Shown: positions 24,493-33,351, counted from the stretch's first letter. The stretch is DNA of 34,634 bases from Kitasatospora sp. NA04385 (GCF_013364235.1 NZ_CP054919.1:6731093-6765726), one strand, 5' to 3'. A program made the numbers and translations. Notes: generated by a model from the letters alone, not told the origin.

Positions 24493-25126
24493 GGCCCACC
24501 TCCAGGATGCCCGTCACCGTCGTCGAATCCACCGAAGCCGATTGCACCGCAGCCGACCCCACTGCCGTCGAGTCCACCGCAGCCGACTCCACCGCCGTCG
24601 GGGCAACTGCCGTCGGGGCCGCCCCCGTCGAGTCCGCCGTCGCCGCCTGTTCGTCCAGCACGGCCCGCAGCCGCCGCCGGGCCCGGTACAGCCGCACCGA
24701 GAACGCCGCCGGGCTGCAGCCGAGCGCCCGGGCGGCCCGCCGGGCGTCCAGGCCCTCCCAGCCGACCAGCGCCAGCACCTCGCGGTCCCGCTCCGCCAGC
24801 CGCGCCCACGCGGCGTGCACGCCGTCGCGGGCCGCGACCTGCTCCGCGACGTCCCGGCCTGGGCGTGCCGCGTCCGCCGCCAGCCCGGCGGCCAGCCGCC
24901 CGGCCCGCTCCCGCCCCCGCACGTGGTTGGCCACCACGTTGCGCGCCACCCCGTACAACCAGGGCAGCGCCTCGCCGGGCACCTCCGTCCAGCGCCGCCA
25001 CACCACCGTGAACACCTCGGCCGCCAGGTCGCCCGCGCTGTCCGCGCCGACCCGGCGGTGCAAGTAGCGCAGCACCGCGCCGTGGTGCTCCCGGTACAGC
25101 GCGCTGAACTCCTCAGCCGCACCCAC
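24479..25126 (-). CDS. ECF-type RNA polymerase sigma factor with repetitive C-terminal tail
   Basis: The 215-residue protein has sigma region 2 (EEFSALYREHHGAVLRYL, then ALPWLYGVARNVVANHVR) and region 4 (LAERDREVLALVGWEG, LDARRAARALGCSPAAFSVRLYRARRRL). It directs RNA polymerase to a set of promoters, probably controlled by the membrane protein encoded just after it. The GTG start follows a G-rich site. Beyond region 4, about 45 residues form degenerate repeats of the type TAVxS/TAVES/AAVDS, encoded by a purine/pyrimidine-patterned DNA repeat at 24521-24645. The tail is not part of the usual fold. Confidence 0.92.
   Translation of the reverse strand: MGAAEEFSALYREHHGAVLRYLHRRVGADSAGDLAAEVFTVVWRRWTEVPGEALPWLYGVARNVVANHVRGRERAGRLAAGLAADAARPGRDVAEQVAARDGVHAAWARLAERDREVLALVGWEGLDARRAARALGCSPAAFSVRLYRARRRLRAVLDEQAATADSTGAAPTAVAPTAVESAAVDSTAVGSAAVQSASVDSTTVTGILEVGRARG
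24521..24645 (-). repeat. Degenerate 12-18-base repeat within the sigma-factor 3' end
   Basis: Units such as GTCGAGTCCACCGCAGCC, GACTCCACCGCC and GTCGGGGCAACTGCC follow each other in phase with codons (plus-strand view). They encode the TAV/SAAV repeats at the sigma factor's C-terminus. Lengths in multiples of three suggest growth by slippage without frame loss. Confidence 0.65.
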
Positions 25127-25324
25127 CGTGCCCCCCTCTCGTCGTTCCCACCCCGTCCTTGTCCGGCACCCCCGGGATTCTTACCGCCCGCCCGGAGCGA
25201 ACCGGTTCCAGGACCGGCCCCGCCGCCCCGCCGGGGCTTGGAACGGCCGCCAAGTGGGCTCCAAGAGCGGCCTCCCACACTGGGGTCCGACCTCGAATCG
25301 ACCACTGCACGGAAGGCTTCTGCA

Positions 25325-27505
25325 ATGTCCACACTCCTCGGCCGCCTCGGCGGGGCCGCGGCGGCCCGGCCCTGGCGCACCGTCGCGGCCTGGGTGCTGC
25401 TGATCGGCGCGATCTTCGGCCTGGCGCAGGTGTTCGGCGGCGAGCCGCGCGAAAACCACCGGATTCCCGGCACCCCGTCCACCGCGGGCATGGACCTGCT
25501 CAACGCACGCTTCCCCGAGACCTCCGGCACCAGCGCCCGGGTGGTCGTCCACGACCGCGGCGGCCGGGCGCTGCCCGCCGACGCGCTGGCCGCGCTGCGC
25601 GGGAGCCTGGCGAAGGTGCCGCACGCGCTGTCGGTGAGCGAGCCGATACCGTCCAAGGCCGGTGACACCGCGCTGCTGACGGTCGGTTACGACGTCAAGG
25701 TCACCGCGTTCAAGGACGCCGAGGGGCTGGACGCGCTGCGCGCCGCCGCCCGGGCCACCACCGACGCCGGGTACCAGGTCGAGTTCGGCGGCGAGCTGCC
25801 GGAGAACTTCAGCGCCCCGAACGGGATGGCCGAGGCGATCGGCATGGGCGCCGCGCTGGTGATCCTGGTGGTCGCGCTCGGCTCGATCGTCGCCGCGGGC
25901 CTGCCGCTGCTGGTCGCGCTGGCCGGGCTCGGCGCCGGCACCGGGCTGATCACCCTGCTGTCGGCCGTGATCGACATCAGCGACATCGCGCCCACCGTGG
26001 CGTCCATGGTCGGCCTCGGCGTCGGCATCGACTACGCGCTGCTGCTGGTCTCCCGGCACGTGGAGGGGCTGCGCCGGGGCCTGGACGCCCGGGCCGCGGC
26101 CGTCGAGTCGAACGCCACCGCGGGCTCCTCGGTGGTGGTCGCGGGTGCGACGGTGCTGGTCTCGCTGTTCGGCCTCAAGCTGGCGGGCCTGTCCACCTAC
26201 GCCTCGTTCGGCTACGCGACCTTCGCCACCGTCGGCGCCGTGATGCTGGCCGCCCTGACGCTGGTGCCCGCGCTGGCCGCGCTCTCCGGCCCGCGCCTGC
26301 TGCGCCGCGCCGAACGCCGGGCCGCCGCCACCGCCGCCGCCACCAACACCACCGCCACTGCCGCCGCCGCGCCCACCGGGAAGGCGCCCGCCCCGACCCG
26401 CACCGAGCGCTGGGCCCGGCTGATCGGCCGCCGCCCGGTCACCGCCGCGGTGCTCTCGCTGGCCGTGCTGCTCGCCCTGGCCGCCCCGATGCTCGGCATG
26501 CGGACCTGGCCGCAGGACGCCGGCAGCCAGGCCACCGGCAACACCACCCGCAAGGCGTACGACCTGGTCGCCGCGGCGTACGGCCCGGGCGCGAACGGGC
26601 CGCTGCTGCTGGCGGTCGACCTGGACCGACTGCCGGCGTCCGAACTCCCGCCGCTGGAGCGGAAACTGACGCAGGACCCGGGGGTCGCCGCGGTGCAGCC
26701 GGCCCTGGTCAACGCGGCGGGCGACGCCGCGGTGATCAGCCTCCAGCCCACCACCGGCCCGCAGGACGAGGCCACCGTGAAGCTGCTGGAGCGGCTGCGC
26801 GGCGGCGAACTCCCGGCCGGGGTGCAGGTCACCGGCCAGGTCGCGGCCTTCTCCGACATCTCCGACCGGCTCTCGGAGCGGCTGTGGGTGGTCGTCCCGT
26901 TCGTGGTGGTGCTCTCGCTGATCCTGCTGACCGTGCTGTTCCGGGCGCCGGTGATCGCGGTCAAGGCCGCCGCGATGAACCTGCTGTCGGTGGCGGCCGC
27001 GTACGGGGTGATGACGGCGGTCTTCCAGCACGACGCGGGCGCCGAGCTGCTCGGCCTGCCGCACGCGGTGCCGGTCTCCAGCTGGGTGCCGATCCTGATG
27101 TTCACCATCCTGTTCGGCCTGTCGATGGACTACGAGGTGTTCCTGCTCTCCCGGGTCCGCGAGGACTGGCTGGCCACCGGCGACCCGCGCGGCAGCGTGG
27201 TGCGCGGACTGTCCTCCACCGGCCGGGTGATCAGCAGCGCCGCGGCGATCATGGTGGCGGTGTTCACCGGCTTCGCGATCGACCCCGACATCACGGTCAA
27301 GATGATCGGCGTCGGCATGGCGGTGGCCGTCCTGGTCGACGCCACCGTGGTCCGGATGGTCCTGGTGCCCGCCACCATGACCCTGCTCGGCCGGCACAAC
27401 TGGTGGCTGCCCGGCTGGCTGGACCGCCTGCTGCCGCAGCTGCGGATCGAGCACGGCGCCGCCCCCGCCGCCCCGGCCCCCGCCGAGCAGCCGGTCACCG
27501 TCTGA
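25325..27505 (+). CDS. MMPL-family (RND-type) transporter
   Basis: The 726-residue protein has 12 predicted transmembrane helices in two halves, each with an extracytoplasmic domain. The proton-relay Asp-Tyr pairs are visible in GVGIDYALLLVSRH (near residue 233) and LSMDYEVFLLSRVRE (near 600), which is characteristic of MmpL exporters. A cytoplasmic Ala/Thr loop near 335-360 links the halves. MMPL proteins export lipids, siderophores or antibiotics. The cargo here is unknown. ATG 25325 has GGAAGG just upstream. The gene is divergent from the sigma factor and ends at a strong hairpin at 27526-27563. Such transporters near regulators often give resistance. Confidence 0.93.
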   Translation: MSTLLGRLGGAAAARPWRTVAAWVLLIGAIFGLAQVFGGEPRENHRIPGTPSTAGMDLLNARFPETSGTSARVVVHDRGGRALPADALAALRGSLAKVPHALSVSEPIPSKAGDTALLTVGYDVKVTAFKDAEGLDALRAAARATTDAGYQVEFGGELPENFSAPNGMAEAIGMGAALVILVVALGSIVAAGLPLLVALAGLGAGTGLITLLSAVIDISDIAPTVASMVGLGVGIDYALLLVSRHVEGLRRGLDARAAAVESNATAGSSVVVAGATVLVSLFGLKLAGLSTYASFGYATFATVGAVMLAALTLVPALAALSGPRLLRRAERRAAATAAATNTTATAAAAPTGKAPAPTRTERWARLIGRRPVTAAVLSLAVLLALAAPMLGMRTWPQDAGSQATGNTTRKAYDLVAAAYGPGANGPLLLAVDLDRLPASELPPLERKLTQDPGVAAVQPALVNAAGDAAVISLQPTTGPQDEATVKLLERLRGGELPAGVQVTGQVAAFSDISDRLSERLWVVVPFVVVLSLILLTVLFRAPVIAVKAAAMNLLSVAAAYGVMTAVFQHDAGAELLGLPHAVPVSSWVPILMFTILFGLSMDYEVFLLSRVREDWLATGDPRGSVVRGLSSTGRVISSAAAIMVAVFTGFAIDPDITVKMIGVGMAVAVLVDATVVRMVLVPATMTLLGRHNWWLPGWLDRLLPQLRIEHGAAPAAPAPAEQPVTV

Positions 27506-27525
27506 CCCGCCCGCGCCGTTCCCGC

Positions 27526-27563
27526 CCCCCGGGCCCCGCCGTGCTTACGGTGGGGCCCGGGGG
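27526..27563 (+). terminator. Terminator of the MMPL transporter gene
   Basis: CCCCCGGGCCCCGCCG (27526-27541) pairs with 27548-27563 over 16 bp including one G-T wobble, around a TGCTTA loop. Confidence 0.85.
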
Positions 27564-27717
27564 CGCACGGGTGGAGCGGCTGTGCGAGTCGGCCGGGGGC
27601 GGGGAGCTGGTGCTGCTGACGGCGGTGAAGGAGCCGGAGCGCAGCCACGCGGAGGTGCTGCTGGAGGTGGTGCGGGAGCGCCTCGGGGGGGAGATGATGA
27701 TCATGACGGCGTGTTAA
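27541..27717 (+). CDS. Possible 58-residue ORF or gene remnant before the aspartate operon
   Basis: A frame from GTG 27541 to TAA 27715-27717 has near-complete G/C third positions and encodes a helical, Glu/Leu-rich peptide ending GGEMMIMTAC. Codon bias supports coding, but the first GTG lies in the loop of the MMPL terminator and no ribosome site precedes it. In-frame GTGs at 27550 and 27571 are no better supported. It may be a remnant of a longer gene, or an ORF by chance. I recognise no family. Confidence 0.3.
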   Translation: MLTVGPGGARVERLCESAGGGELVLLTAVKEPERSHAEVLLEVVRERLGGEMMIMTAC

Positions 27718-27719
27718 AT

Positions 27720-27754
27720 CGGACATACGTCAATAATTCGGCTCTAATACGCTC
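27720..27754 (+). promoter_or_regulatory. Candidate promoter giving a leaderless aspT transcript
   Basis: A short AT-rich island precedes the first aspT. CGGACA at 27720-27725 and TAATAC at 27745-27750 form possible -35 and -10 elements with 19 bases between. The -10 ends four bases before the ATG at 27755, and no ribosome site is present, so transcription would start at or next to the start codon. Confidence 0.4.
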
Positions 27755-29437
27755 ATGAGCCTCCTGCGTGAGAACGCCGTTCTCGCCCTCTTCTTCTGCC
27801 TGGGCCTGGGCTACCTGGTCGGAAAACTACGCGTCGGACCGATCCAACTGGGCGGCATCTGCGGCGTCCTGATCGTGTCGATGCTGGTCGGCGCCCAGCA
27901 CGTCTCGGTGAACGCGGACGTCAAGAACGTGGCGTTCGCCCTGTTCATCTTCTCGCTCGGCTACATCGCGGGCCCGCAGTTCTTCGCCAACATGAACGCC
28001 AAGGGCCTGCGCTTCGGCGTGCTCTCCGTCATGGAGGCGGTCGTCGTCGTCCTGATGGCGCTCGGCATCGCCAAGGCCTTCGACCTGGACGTCGGCACCG
28101 CCGCGGGCATCCTGGCCGGCGCCGCCACCGAGTCCGCCGCCGTCGGCACCGCGCAGGACGCGATCGCCAAACTCCCCGGCATCACCGCCGACCAGACCAC
28201 CCAGCTGCAGGCGCACGTCGCCACCGCCTACTCGGTCTGCTACCTGTTCGGCCTGATCAGCATCGTCCTGCTGACCAGCCAGCTGTTCCCGATGCTGATG
28301 CGGATCAACCTGGCCGACGCCTCCCGCAAGGTCTGGGAGAAGATGCGCGGCGAGGGCGGCGAACTGGAGCCCGGCGAAGCCCCCTCGCTGCCCGCCCTGG
28401 TCGGCCGCACCTACCTGGTCTCGCAGGGCGAGGGCACCCGGGTCAGCCAGATCCAGGAGCGCTCCGGCCAGCTCGTCACCGTCGAGGCGCTCAGCCGCGG
28501 CGGCAAGAAGATCGGCGTCGACGACGACCCGGTGCTGCGCCGCGGCGACCAGGTGCTGGTGGTCGGCCGGCGCGCCGCCGTGCTGGACGCCGGACACGAA
28601 CTCGGCCCCGAGACCAGCGGCGTCCCCGGCCTGGACAGCCCGATGGCGGTCCGCGAGATCGTGGTCACCAACAAGGCCGTCGCCGGACACACCCTCAACG
28701 CCATCCGCGACGAGGACCACGAGGCCACCGGCGGCGTGTTCCTCACCGACATCCAGCGCGTCGACCACCACCTGCCCGCCGTCGGCGAGACCGAGGTGCA
28801 CCGCGGCGACACCCTCACCGTGGTCGGCGCCCGCTCCCGGGTCGAGCGGTTCGCCGCCAAGGTCGGCGCCACCGTCCGCTCGGACACCGTCGACTACATC
28901 TACATCTCGCTCGGCATCTGCCTCGGCGTCCTGCTCGGCAAGGTCAACGTCCACTTCGGCGAGATCAACCTGACCCTCGGCACCGGCGGCGGCTGCCTGA
29001 TCGCCGGCCTGGTCTTCGGCTGGTTCCGCTCGCTGCGCCCCACCTTCGGCGCCTACCCGCCGGTCGCCGCGCAGACCATGAAGGACCTCGGCCTGGCCAT
29101 GTTCATCGCCGTCACCGGCATGGCGGCCGGCCCCGACGCCGGACCGCTGCTCAAGCAGTACCCCGTGCTGCTCCCGGTCTCCGGCATCCTGATGGTCGTC
29201 ATCCCGGCCTTCCTCGGGCTGTTCATCGGACGCCGCTTCCTCAAGATCGAACCGCCGATCCTGGTCGGCGCGATCGCCGGACAGCAGTGCTCCACCCCCG
29301 CGATCACCGCCGTCGGCAACGTCGCCCAGAGCAGCGTCCCGATGCTCGGCTACACGATCACCTACACCATCTCCAACTTCCTGCTCCCGCTGACCGGGCC
29401 GCTGCTGGTCGGCCTGGTCGGACTGAACGGAGGCTGA
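27755..29437 (+). CDS. aspT: AspT-type aspartate:alanine exchanger, first paralogue
   Basis: The 560-residue membrane protein belongs to the aspartate:alanine exchanger (AAEx) family. Two hydrophobic halves flank a cytoplasmic region with two TrkA-C/RCK-like domains (about 205-290 and 300-375; REIVVTNKAVAGHTLNAI, VHRGDTLTVVG). Both halves have the family GxxxTExAxxGTAQ-type motif: AGAATESAAVGTAQDAI near 128 and AGQQCSTPAITAVGN near 510. It should bring in L-aspartate in exchange for L-alanine. The ATG has no ribosome site and is probably leaderless. A second aspT starts six bases after its stop. Confidence 0.9.
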   Translation: MSLLRENAVLALFFCLGLGYLVGKLRVGPIQLGGICGVLIVSMLVGAQHVSVNADVKNVAFALFIFSLGYIAGPQFFANMNAKGLRFGVLSVMEAVVVVLMALGIAKAFDLDVGTAAGILAGAATESAAVGTAQDAIAKLPGITADQTTQLQAHVATAYSVCYLFGLISIVLLTSQLFPMLMRINLADASRKVWEKMRGEGGELEPGEAPSLPALVGRTYLVSQGEGTRVSQIQERSGQLVTVEALSRGGKKIGVDDDPVLRRGDQVLVVGRRAAVLDAGHELGPETSGVPGLDSPMAVREIVVTNKAVAGHTLNAIRDEDHEATGGVFLTDIQRVDHHLPAVGETEVHRGDTLTVVGARSRVERFAAKVGATVRSDTVDYIYISLGICLGVLLGKVNVHFGEINLTLGTGGGCLIAGLVFGWFRSLRPTFGAYPPVAAQTMKDLGLAMFIAVTGMAAGPDAGPLLKQYPVLLPVSGILMVVIPAFLGLFIGRRFLKIEPPILVGAIAGQQCSTPAITAVGNVAQSSVPMLGYTITYTISNFLLPLTGPLLVGLVGLNGG

Positions 29438-29443
29438 GGGCCG

Positions 29444-31141
29444 ATGGACTGGATCACCGACCACGTCTTCAAGCCCTACCCCGAACTGCTGATCTTCCTG
29501 ACCATCGCGATCGGCTTCCTCGTCGGCCGCCTGCACTGGAAGGCCATCGGCCTGGGCGCCGTCACCGGCTGCCTGATCGCCGGGCTGTTCACCGGCTGGC
29601 TCACCGACGTCGAGATCAACGGCACCGTCAAGTCGGTGTTCTTCATCATGTTCCTGTTCGCCCTCGGCTATAAGGTCGGCCCGCAGTTCTTCCGCGGCCT
29701 CAAGAAGGACGGCCTGCCGCAGGTCGCGGTCACCCTCGCGGTCTGCCTCAGCGGCCTGGCGATCTGCTGGGGCTTCGCGAAGATGCTCGGCTACGGGCCG
29801 GGGCTGGGCGCCGGACTGCTCGGCGGCGCGCTCACCCAGTCCGCCGTCATCGGCGTCGCCCAGGACGCCATCGCCGGCCTGCCCGGCCTCAGCGCCGACC
29901 AGGTCACCGCCCAGCAGAACCTCGTCCCGATCGGGTACGCCGTCACCTACCCGCTCGGCACCATCCTGTGCGCGATCCTGCTGGCCAACATCGCCCCCCG
30001 CCTCCTGCGCAGCGACCTCGCCGCCGACTCCCGCGAACTGGCCGCCGAACTCGACGCCCCCGCCGACGACCCCGACCTCGCCGAGGGCTACTACGAGGTC
30101 GTGCTGCGCGCCTACACCGCCGTCAACGGCCCGATCGGCTCCACCATCGAGCAGTTCGAGCAGCGCCAGCAGGCCGCCGGGCGCCGGATCTACCTCACCC
30201 GGGTCCGCCGCGACGGCAGGATCCTCGACCACGACCAGCAGACCGTCATCGAACGCGGCGACGTGCTCGCCGTCAGCGCGCTCCGCCACGACCTGGTCGA
30301 ACTCGACCCGGTCAGCGCCATCGGCCCGGAGAGCGACGACATCGAACTGCTCGGCTACCAGACCGAGCACCTGCACGTCGTCGCCTCCGAGAAGGCCCAG
30401 CTCGGCAAGACCATCGCCGAGCTGCGGCGCGAGCCGTTCATGGTCGGGGTGTTCATCGACAAGGTCTACCGCTCCGGCGCCGAGTTCCCCTACCTGCTCA
30501 CCACCCAGGTCGAACGCGGCGACACCCTGCTGCTCTCCGGCCCGCAGCGGCTGGTCGCACCGGCCGGCAAGGCGATCGGCAAGCCGGTGCCGACCAGCTT
30601 CGCCACCGACATGACCTGGGTGGGCCTGGGCATCTTCCTCGGCGGTTGCATCGGCATCCCCGCGCTCACCCTCGGCGGCGTGCCGATCAGCCTCTCCACC
30701 TCCGGCGGCGCGCTGATCATGGGCCTGGTCTTCGGCTGGATCCGCGGCAAGTACCCCACCTACGGCAACGTGCCGCCCGGCGCCCAGTGGTTCATGGACA
30801 CCCTCGGCCTGTGCGCGTTCGTCGCCATCGTCGGCATCAACGCCGGGCCGAGCTTCACCAGCGGCCTCTCCCAAGCCGGTTGGGGCCTGCTGCTGTGGGG
30901 CGCCGTCGCCACCGTCGCCCCGCTCGTGGTCGGCCTGCTGGTCGGCCACTTCGTGTTCAAGATGCGCCCGCCGATCCTGATGGGCGTGGTCGCCGGGGCC
31001 CAGACCACCACCGCCGCGATCGGCGCCATCAACGAAGCCTCCCGCAGCCAGATCCCCACCCTCGGCTACACCATCCCGTACGCCGCAGGCAACGTCCTGC
31101 TGACCATCTGGGGCGCCGTCATCGTCGCCCTGCTCGGCTAG
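29444..31141 (+). CDS. aspT: AspT-type aspartate:alanine exchanger, second paralogue
   Basis: The 565-residue protein has the same AAEx layout as its upstream neighbour: a membrane half with GGALTQSAVIGVAQDAI, a cytoplasmic RCK/TrkA-C pair (about 205-370, VERGDTLLLSGPQRL), and a second membrane half with AGAQTTTAAIGAI. It differs clearly from the first paralogue: the Thr-Glu-Ser core (ATESAAVG) is Thr-Gln-Ser here (LTQSAVIG). Its ATG follows GGAGG and GAGGG, and the six-base gap implies coupled translation. The two may form a heteromeric exchanger or have different substrates. Confidence 0.9.
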   Translation: MDWITDHVFKPYPELLIFLTIAIGFLVGRLHWKAIGLGAVTGCLIAGLFTGWLTDVEINGTVKSVFFIMFLFALGYKVGPQFFRGLKKDGLPQVAVTLAVCLSGLAICWGFAKMLGYGPGLGAGLLGGALTQSAVIGVAQDAIAGLPGLSADQVTAQQNLVPIGYAVTYPLGTILCAILLANIAPRLLRSDLAADSRELAAELDAPADDPDLAEGYYEVVLRAYTAVNGPIGSTIEQFEQRQQAAGRRIYLTRVRRDGRILDHDQQTVIERGDVLAVSALRHDLVELDPVSAIGPESDDIELLGYQTEHLHVVASEKAQLGKTIAELRREPFMVGVFIDKVYRSGAEFPYLLTTQVERGDTLLLSGPQRLVAPAGKAIGKPVPTSFATDMTWVGLGIFLGGCIGIPALTLGGVPISLSTSGGALIMGLVFGWIRGKYPTYGNVPPGAQWFMDTLGLCAFVAIVGINAGPSFTSGLSQAGWGLLLWGAVATVAPLVVGLLVGHFVFKMRPPILMGVVAGAQTTTAAIGAINEASRSQIPTLGYTIPYAAGNVLLTIWGAVIVALLG

Positions 31142-31166
31142 CCGCCCCCCGGAAGGACCCGCACCC

Positions 31167-32819
31167 ATGAGCAAGCCTTCGATCAGCCGTGAGGAGATCC
31201 ACCGGCTCTCCCAGCTCAGCCCGTTCGAACTCAAGGGCAAGTTCATCGAACTCGCCGAGCACTACCAGGCCGACCAGCCCGGGCAGAAGGAGAAGTCCAC
31301 CGCCAACATGCTCAACGCCGGCCGCGGCAACCCCAACTGGGTCTGCACCGGCCCGCGCGAGGCCATGCTCGCCCTCGGCCACTTCGCGCTCAGCGAGTCC
31401 CGCCGGGTCTGGACCGCCGACAACCTCGGCGGCATGCCCGAGCAGAACGGCATCGCCGCCCGCTTCGACCACTTCGCCCGCTCCCACCCCGAACTGCCCG
31501 GCATCGAACTGCTCACCGCCTGCGCCGGCCTCGCCGTCGACCGCTTCGACCTCGACCGCGACGCCTTCCTGCACGAGCTCGCCGACGCCGCGATCGGCGA
31601 CAACTACCCCGTCCCCGACCGGATGCTGACCTGCGCCGAACAGATCGTCACCGGCTACCTGCACGACGAACTGATGGACCGCCGGCCCCCCGAGGGCGCC
31701 CTCGACCTGTTCGCCACCGAGGGCGGCACCGCCGCCATGTGCTACATCTTCGACTCCCTGATGAAGAACGGCATCCTGCACAAGGGCGACCGGATCGCCC
31801 TGATGGTGCCGGTCTTCACCCCCTACATCGAGATCCCCGAACTCGACACCTACGAGTTCGACGTCGTCCGGGTCGAGGCCTCCTCCTTCGCCGAGGCCGG
31901 CGTGCGCGAATGGCGCTACCCCACCGAGGAGGTCGCCAAGCTCGCCGACCCCGCCGTCAAGCTGGTCTGCCTGGTCAACCCCAGCAACCCGCCCTCCCTC
32001 GCGCTCTCCCAGCGGGTCACCGACCAGATCAAGTCCATCGTCGCCACCGACAACCCGGGCCTGATCATCGTCACCGACGACGTCTACGGCACCTTCGTCA
32101 ACCACTTCCGCAGCATCGCCGCCGACCTGCCCCGCAACACCCTGCTCGTCTACTCCTACTCCAAGCACTACGGCTGCACCGGCCACCGCCTCGGCGTCAT
32201 CGGCCTCCAGCGCGACAACGTCATCGACGACGCCATCGCCGCCCTCCCGCCGGCCGACAAGGACCGGCTCGCCAAGCGCTACGGCAGCCTCAGCCTCGAC
32301 CCGGCGAGCATCCGCTTCATCGACCGGCTGGTCGCCGACTCCCGGCAGGTCGCCCTCAACCACACCGCCGGGCTCTCCCTCCCGCAGCAGGCCCAGCTCA
32401 CCCTGTTCTCGCTCTTCGCGATGCTCCCCGAGGGCAAGGCGTACAAGGCCAAGGTGCAGTCCATCGTCAAGCAGCGCCTCGACCTGCTGCTCGAAGGCTC
32501 CGGCATGAAGATCTCCGAGGACCCGCAGCGGGCCGGCTACTACATCGAACTCGACCTGCTCGCCGAAGCCGAACGCACCTCCGGCCCCGACTTCGCCGCC
32601 TTCCTGCAGCAGAACTACGAACCCACCGAACCGCTCTTCCGGCTCGCCGAGCAGACCGGCGTTGTCCTCCTCAACGGCGGCGGCTTCGACGGCCCCGAGT
32701 GGTCGGTCCGGGTCTCCCTCGCCAACCTCGACGACCTCGACTACCTCAAGATCGGCCACCACCTGAAGGCCATCTTCGACGACTACCGCGCCGAGTGGCA
32801 GGCCGCCGGGGGCAGCTGA
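31167..32819 (+). CDS. aspD: Aspartate 4-decarboxylase / aspartate aminotransferase (AspD)
   Basis: The 550-residue PLP enzyme converts L-aspartate to L-alanine and CO2, with side aminotransferase activity. It is long compared with ordinary aminotransferases, as expected for AspD. The PLP Lys333 lies in SYSKHYGCTGHRLG, and the cofactor-binding motifs LVNPSNPPS and IVTDDVYGTF precede it. GRGNPNWV near residue 54 is another family mark. GGAAGGA at 31150-31156 is the ribosome site. With AspT exchange, decarboxylation consumes a cytoplasmic proton and yields proton-motive force. The enzyme is the third gene of the operon and ends before a terminator. Confidence 0.95.
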   Translation: MSKPSISREEIHRLSQLSPFELKGKFIELAEHYQADQPGQKEKSTANMLNAGRGNPNWVCTGPREAMLALGHFALSESRRVWTADNLGGMPEQNGIAARFDHFARSHPELPGIELLTACAGLAVDRFDLDRDAFLHELADAAIGDNYPVPDRMLTCAEQIVTGYLHDELMDRRPPEGALDLFATEGGTAAMCYIFDSLMKNGILHKGDRIALMVPVFTPYIEIPELDTYEFDVVRVEASSFAEAGVREWRYPTEEVAKLADPAVKLVCLVNPSNPPSLALSQRVTDQIKSIVATDNPGLIIVTDDVYGTFVNHFRSIAADLPRNTLLVYSYSKHYGCTGHRLGVIGLQRDNVIDDAIAALPPADKDRLAKRYGSLSLDPASIRFIDRLVADSRQVALNHTAGLSLPQQAQLTLFSLFAMLPEGKAYKAKVQSIVKQRLDLLLEGSGMKISEDPQRAGYYIELDLLAEAERTSGPDFAAFLQQNYEPTEPLFRLAEQTGVVLLNGGGFDGPEWSVRVSLANLDDLDYLKIGHHLKAIFDDYRAEWQAAGGS

Positions 32820-32834
32820 CACCCCGGCGGCCCC

Positions 32835-32873
32835 GCCCCGCCCGGTCAGCGCACGCGGAAGACCGGGCGGGGC
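32835..32873. terminator. Terminator of the aspartate operon
   Basis: GCCCCGCCCGGTC (32835-32847) pairs perfectly with GACCGGGCGGGGC (32861-32873) around a 13-base loop. The right arm lies inside the last codons of the convergent membrane-protein gene. Confidence 0.8.
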
Positions 32874-33250
32874 ACGAACCAGCGGGCGAAGGCGAGGTGG
32901 AGGGCCACCAGCGGCAGCGGGAAGGGGCCGAAGAGCAGCAGCAGGGGGAGGAGCGGCAGCACCAGGGCGACGCCCACCCAGCGGGCCAGGTGGGAGGAGA
33001 AGCGCAGCGGGACGGCCGGGAGCAGGAAGAGCAGGAAGACCGAGCAGAAGGCGGGGACCGCGAGGCAGCGCCGGAGCGCGTCGGCCGGGGCGTGCGGCCC
33101 CAGGGCGGTGACCAGGGCCGCGAGGGCGAGGGAGAACAGCGCGACGGCCAGCAGGTAGCGGGCCGCCAGCCGGGCGTACCAGCGTCCGCCGCCCTCCGCC
33201 CTCGCCGCGGCCGGGCGCGCGGCCCCCCGGCGGACGGACACCGTGCTCAT
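32846..33250 (-). CDS. Small integral membrane protein of unknown function
   Basis: The 134-residue protein has a basic N-terminus (RRGAARPAAARAEGGGRWYARLAARY) and about three to four hydrophobic helices: YLLAVALFSLALAALVTAL, FCSVFLLFLLPAV and VGVALVLPLLPLLLLFG. ATG 33250 has GGAGG upstream (complement of about 33257-33261). It lies downstream of the two-component genes on the same strand, with about 80 bases and a possible hairpin between. I recognise no family. It could be sensed or controlled by the neighbouring two-component system. Confidence 0.75.
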   Translation of the reverse strand: MSTVSVRRGAARPAAARAEGGGRWYARLAARYLLAVALFSLALAALVTALGPHAPADALRRCLAVPAFCSVFLLFLLPAVPLRFSSHLARWVGVALVLPLLPLLLLFGPFPLPLVALHLAFARWFVPRPVFRVR

Positions 33251-33309
33251 GGCGGACCTCCGGTCGGGCACCGGGCGGGCGCGGGGCGGCCCCCGCACCA
33301 CCGGTCGTT

Positions 33310-33351
33310 CCCGGCGCCGTACCCGGCACGCTACTCCCCTCCGGCGCCGGG
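33310..33351 (-). terminator. Possible terminator after the response regulator gene
   Basis: CCCGGCGCCG (33310-33319) pairs with CGGCGCCGGG (33342-33351). The 22-base loop includes the response regulator's stop codon. The long loop makes this weaker than the other terminators. Confidence 0.4.

Noticed and set aside
27827..31246. A minus-strand open frame of 1139 codons across both aspT genes
   Set aside because: Low-complexity Gly/Asp/Ala sequence opposite two well-supported transporters; typical shadow frame in high-GC DNA.
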